NCBI GenBank assembly: GCA_045126975.1
Contig: JBGVPL010000006.1
Location: 4,511 to 68,510, forward strand
Source of the DNA: Aphodosoma sp045126975
GTDB taxonomy: Bacteria > Bacteroidota > Bacteroidia > Bacteroidales > Paludibacteraceae
Direction: 5' to 3'
Length of the DNA: 64,000 nucleotides
Under the pieces are notes generated by a model. It worked only from the letters and a program-made list of their open reading frames with translations. It made no database searches and was not told the origin of the DNA. Of the stretch, positions 63,914 through 64,000 are shown piece by piece. A program made the translations under genes and the position numbers. Within the stretch, counting starts at the first letter, position 1, and each line of letters starts with the position of its first letter.

Positions 63914-64000
63914 ATGATTAGTCTGTCTCTCTCTCTCTCTCTCTATCTCTACAACTAAACGCATTTCACCTATTTTTGTAGTATTCATAAGCAGAATAGA
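63914..64000 (+). CDS. Possible phase-variable gene start, off phase (partial)
   Basis: ATG at 63914 runs straight into (CT)9 at 63927-63944 and stops at 63956 in the present phase. Gain of one CT unit would join the ATG to a frame open to the window edge (ISTTKRISPIFVVF…). It sits about 70 bp after a consensus promoter. The gene body is outside the window, so this is tentative. Confidence 0.3.
63927..63944 (+). repeat. (CT)9 dinucleotide tract
   Basis: Nine CT units directly after a candidate start codon; a typical slipped-strand tract. Confidence 0.95.

Overview
The window looks like a Bacteroidales (Bacteroidota) chromosome segment with low G+C. Supporting this are several secreted proteins with a type IX secretion (Por) C-terminal sorting domain (YPNPT motif), promoters of the Bacteroidota type (TTTG, a 19-20 bp gap, then TAnnTTTG), few strong Shine-Dalgarno sites, and families largely confined to this phylum (DUF4296, DUF4199, DUF6048, an amino-sugar kinase fused to a RapZ C-terminal domain). 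I cannot name the genus.

Layout. 1-12.7 kb: an array of secreted T9SS cargo paralogues in two alternating families. 12.9-18.5 kb: TerB/J-domain protein, S41 protease, AmgK-RapZ-like fusion with a MurU-like nucleotidyltransferase (cell-wall amino-sugar recycling), TatD. 18.7-21.2 kb: ExbB - 4-TM protein - ExbD - ExbD energy-transduction operon. 21.4-23.9 kb: a small T9SS protein and a FISUMP-type secreted protein whose 3' end looks like the variable repeat of a diversity-generating retroelement, set among repeat-derived elements. 23.9-29.6 kb: MlaE/MlaF, DksA-like regulator, LspA, DUF4296 lipoprotein, ProS. 29.7-36.2 kb (minus strand): rpmF, yceD, histidine kinase, an outer-membrane barrel candidate, RsgA, an Omp85-like protein, Frr. 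37.0-47.9 kb: a defence-like island with a DUF4011 helicase-nuclease, TIR protein, small winged helix, membrane-anchored KAP/YobI-like NTPase and an AlbA_2 protein. 48.0-51.3 kb: sugar MFS transporter and secreted alpha-amylase. 51.4-58.0 kb: DUF4199, GT2, two envelope lipoprotein/barrel genes, a GHL10 glycosidase, KdsB, PyrH. 58.2-63.0 kb: glycogen cluster (debranching enzyme, GT4 glycogen synthase-like, GH57). 63.2-63.5 kb: SRP RNA and two identical tRNA-Thr(TGT) genes.

The most unusual signal is in the repeats. Nearly every gap outside the defence-like island carries short tandem arrays with a 7-bp period (ATTATGC, AACTCTC, AACTTTC, AACGAGT, TACACTA, GGAATAA, GACACGA, TTAATTC, TAAGTCG and others). 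Because 7 and 3 share no factor, a tandem heptamer gives the same cyclic 7-residue peptide in every frame of a strand. Several stop-free arrays have become protein sequence here: (ATTATGC)n as signal-peptide cores of at least four exported proteins, (AACTCTC)n joined to a hairpin element as three in-frame insertions in an Omp85-like gene, and (GGAACAG)n as the C-terminal tail of a lipoprotein. Others supply start or stop codons. A separate palindrome (GAGACGCAAT/ATTGCGTCTC) acts as terminators between genes and also sits inside one T9SS gene. The defence-like island has none of these repeats in its gaps, which fits a separate origin.
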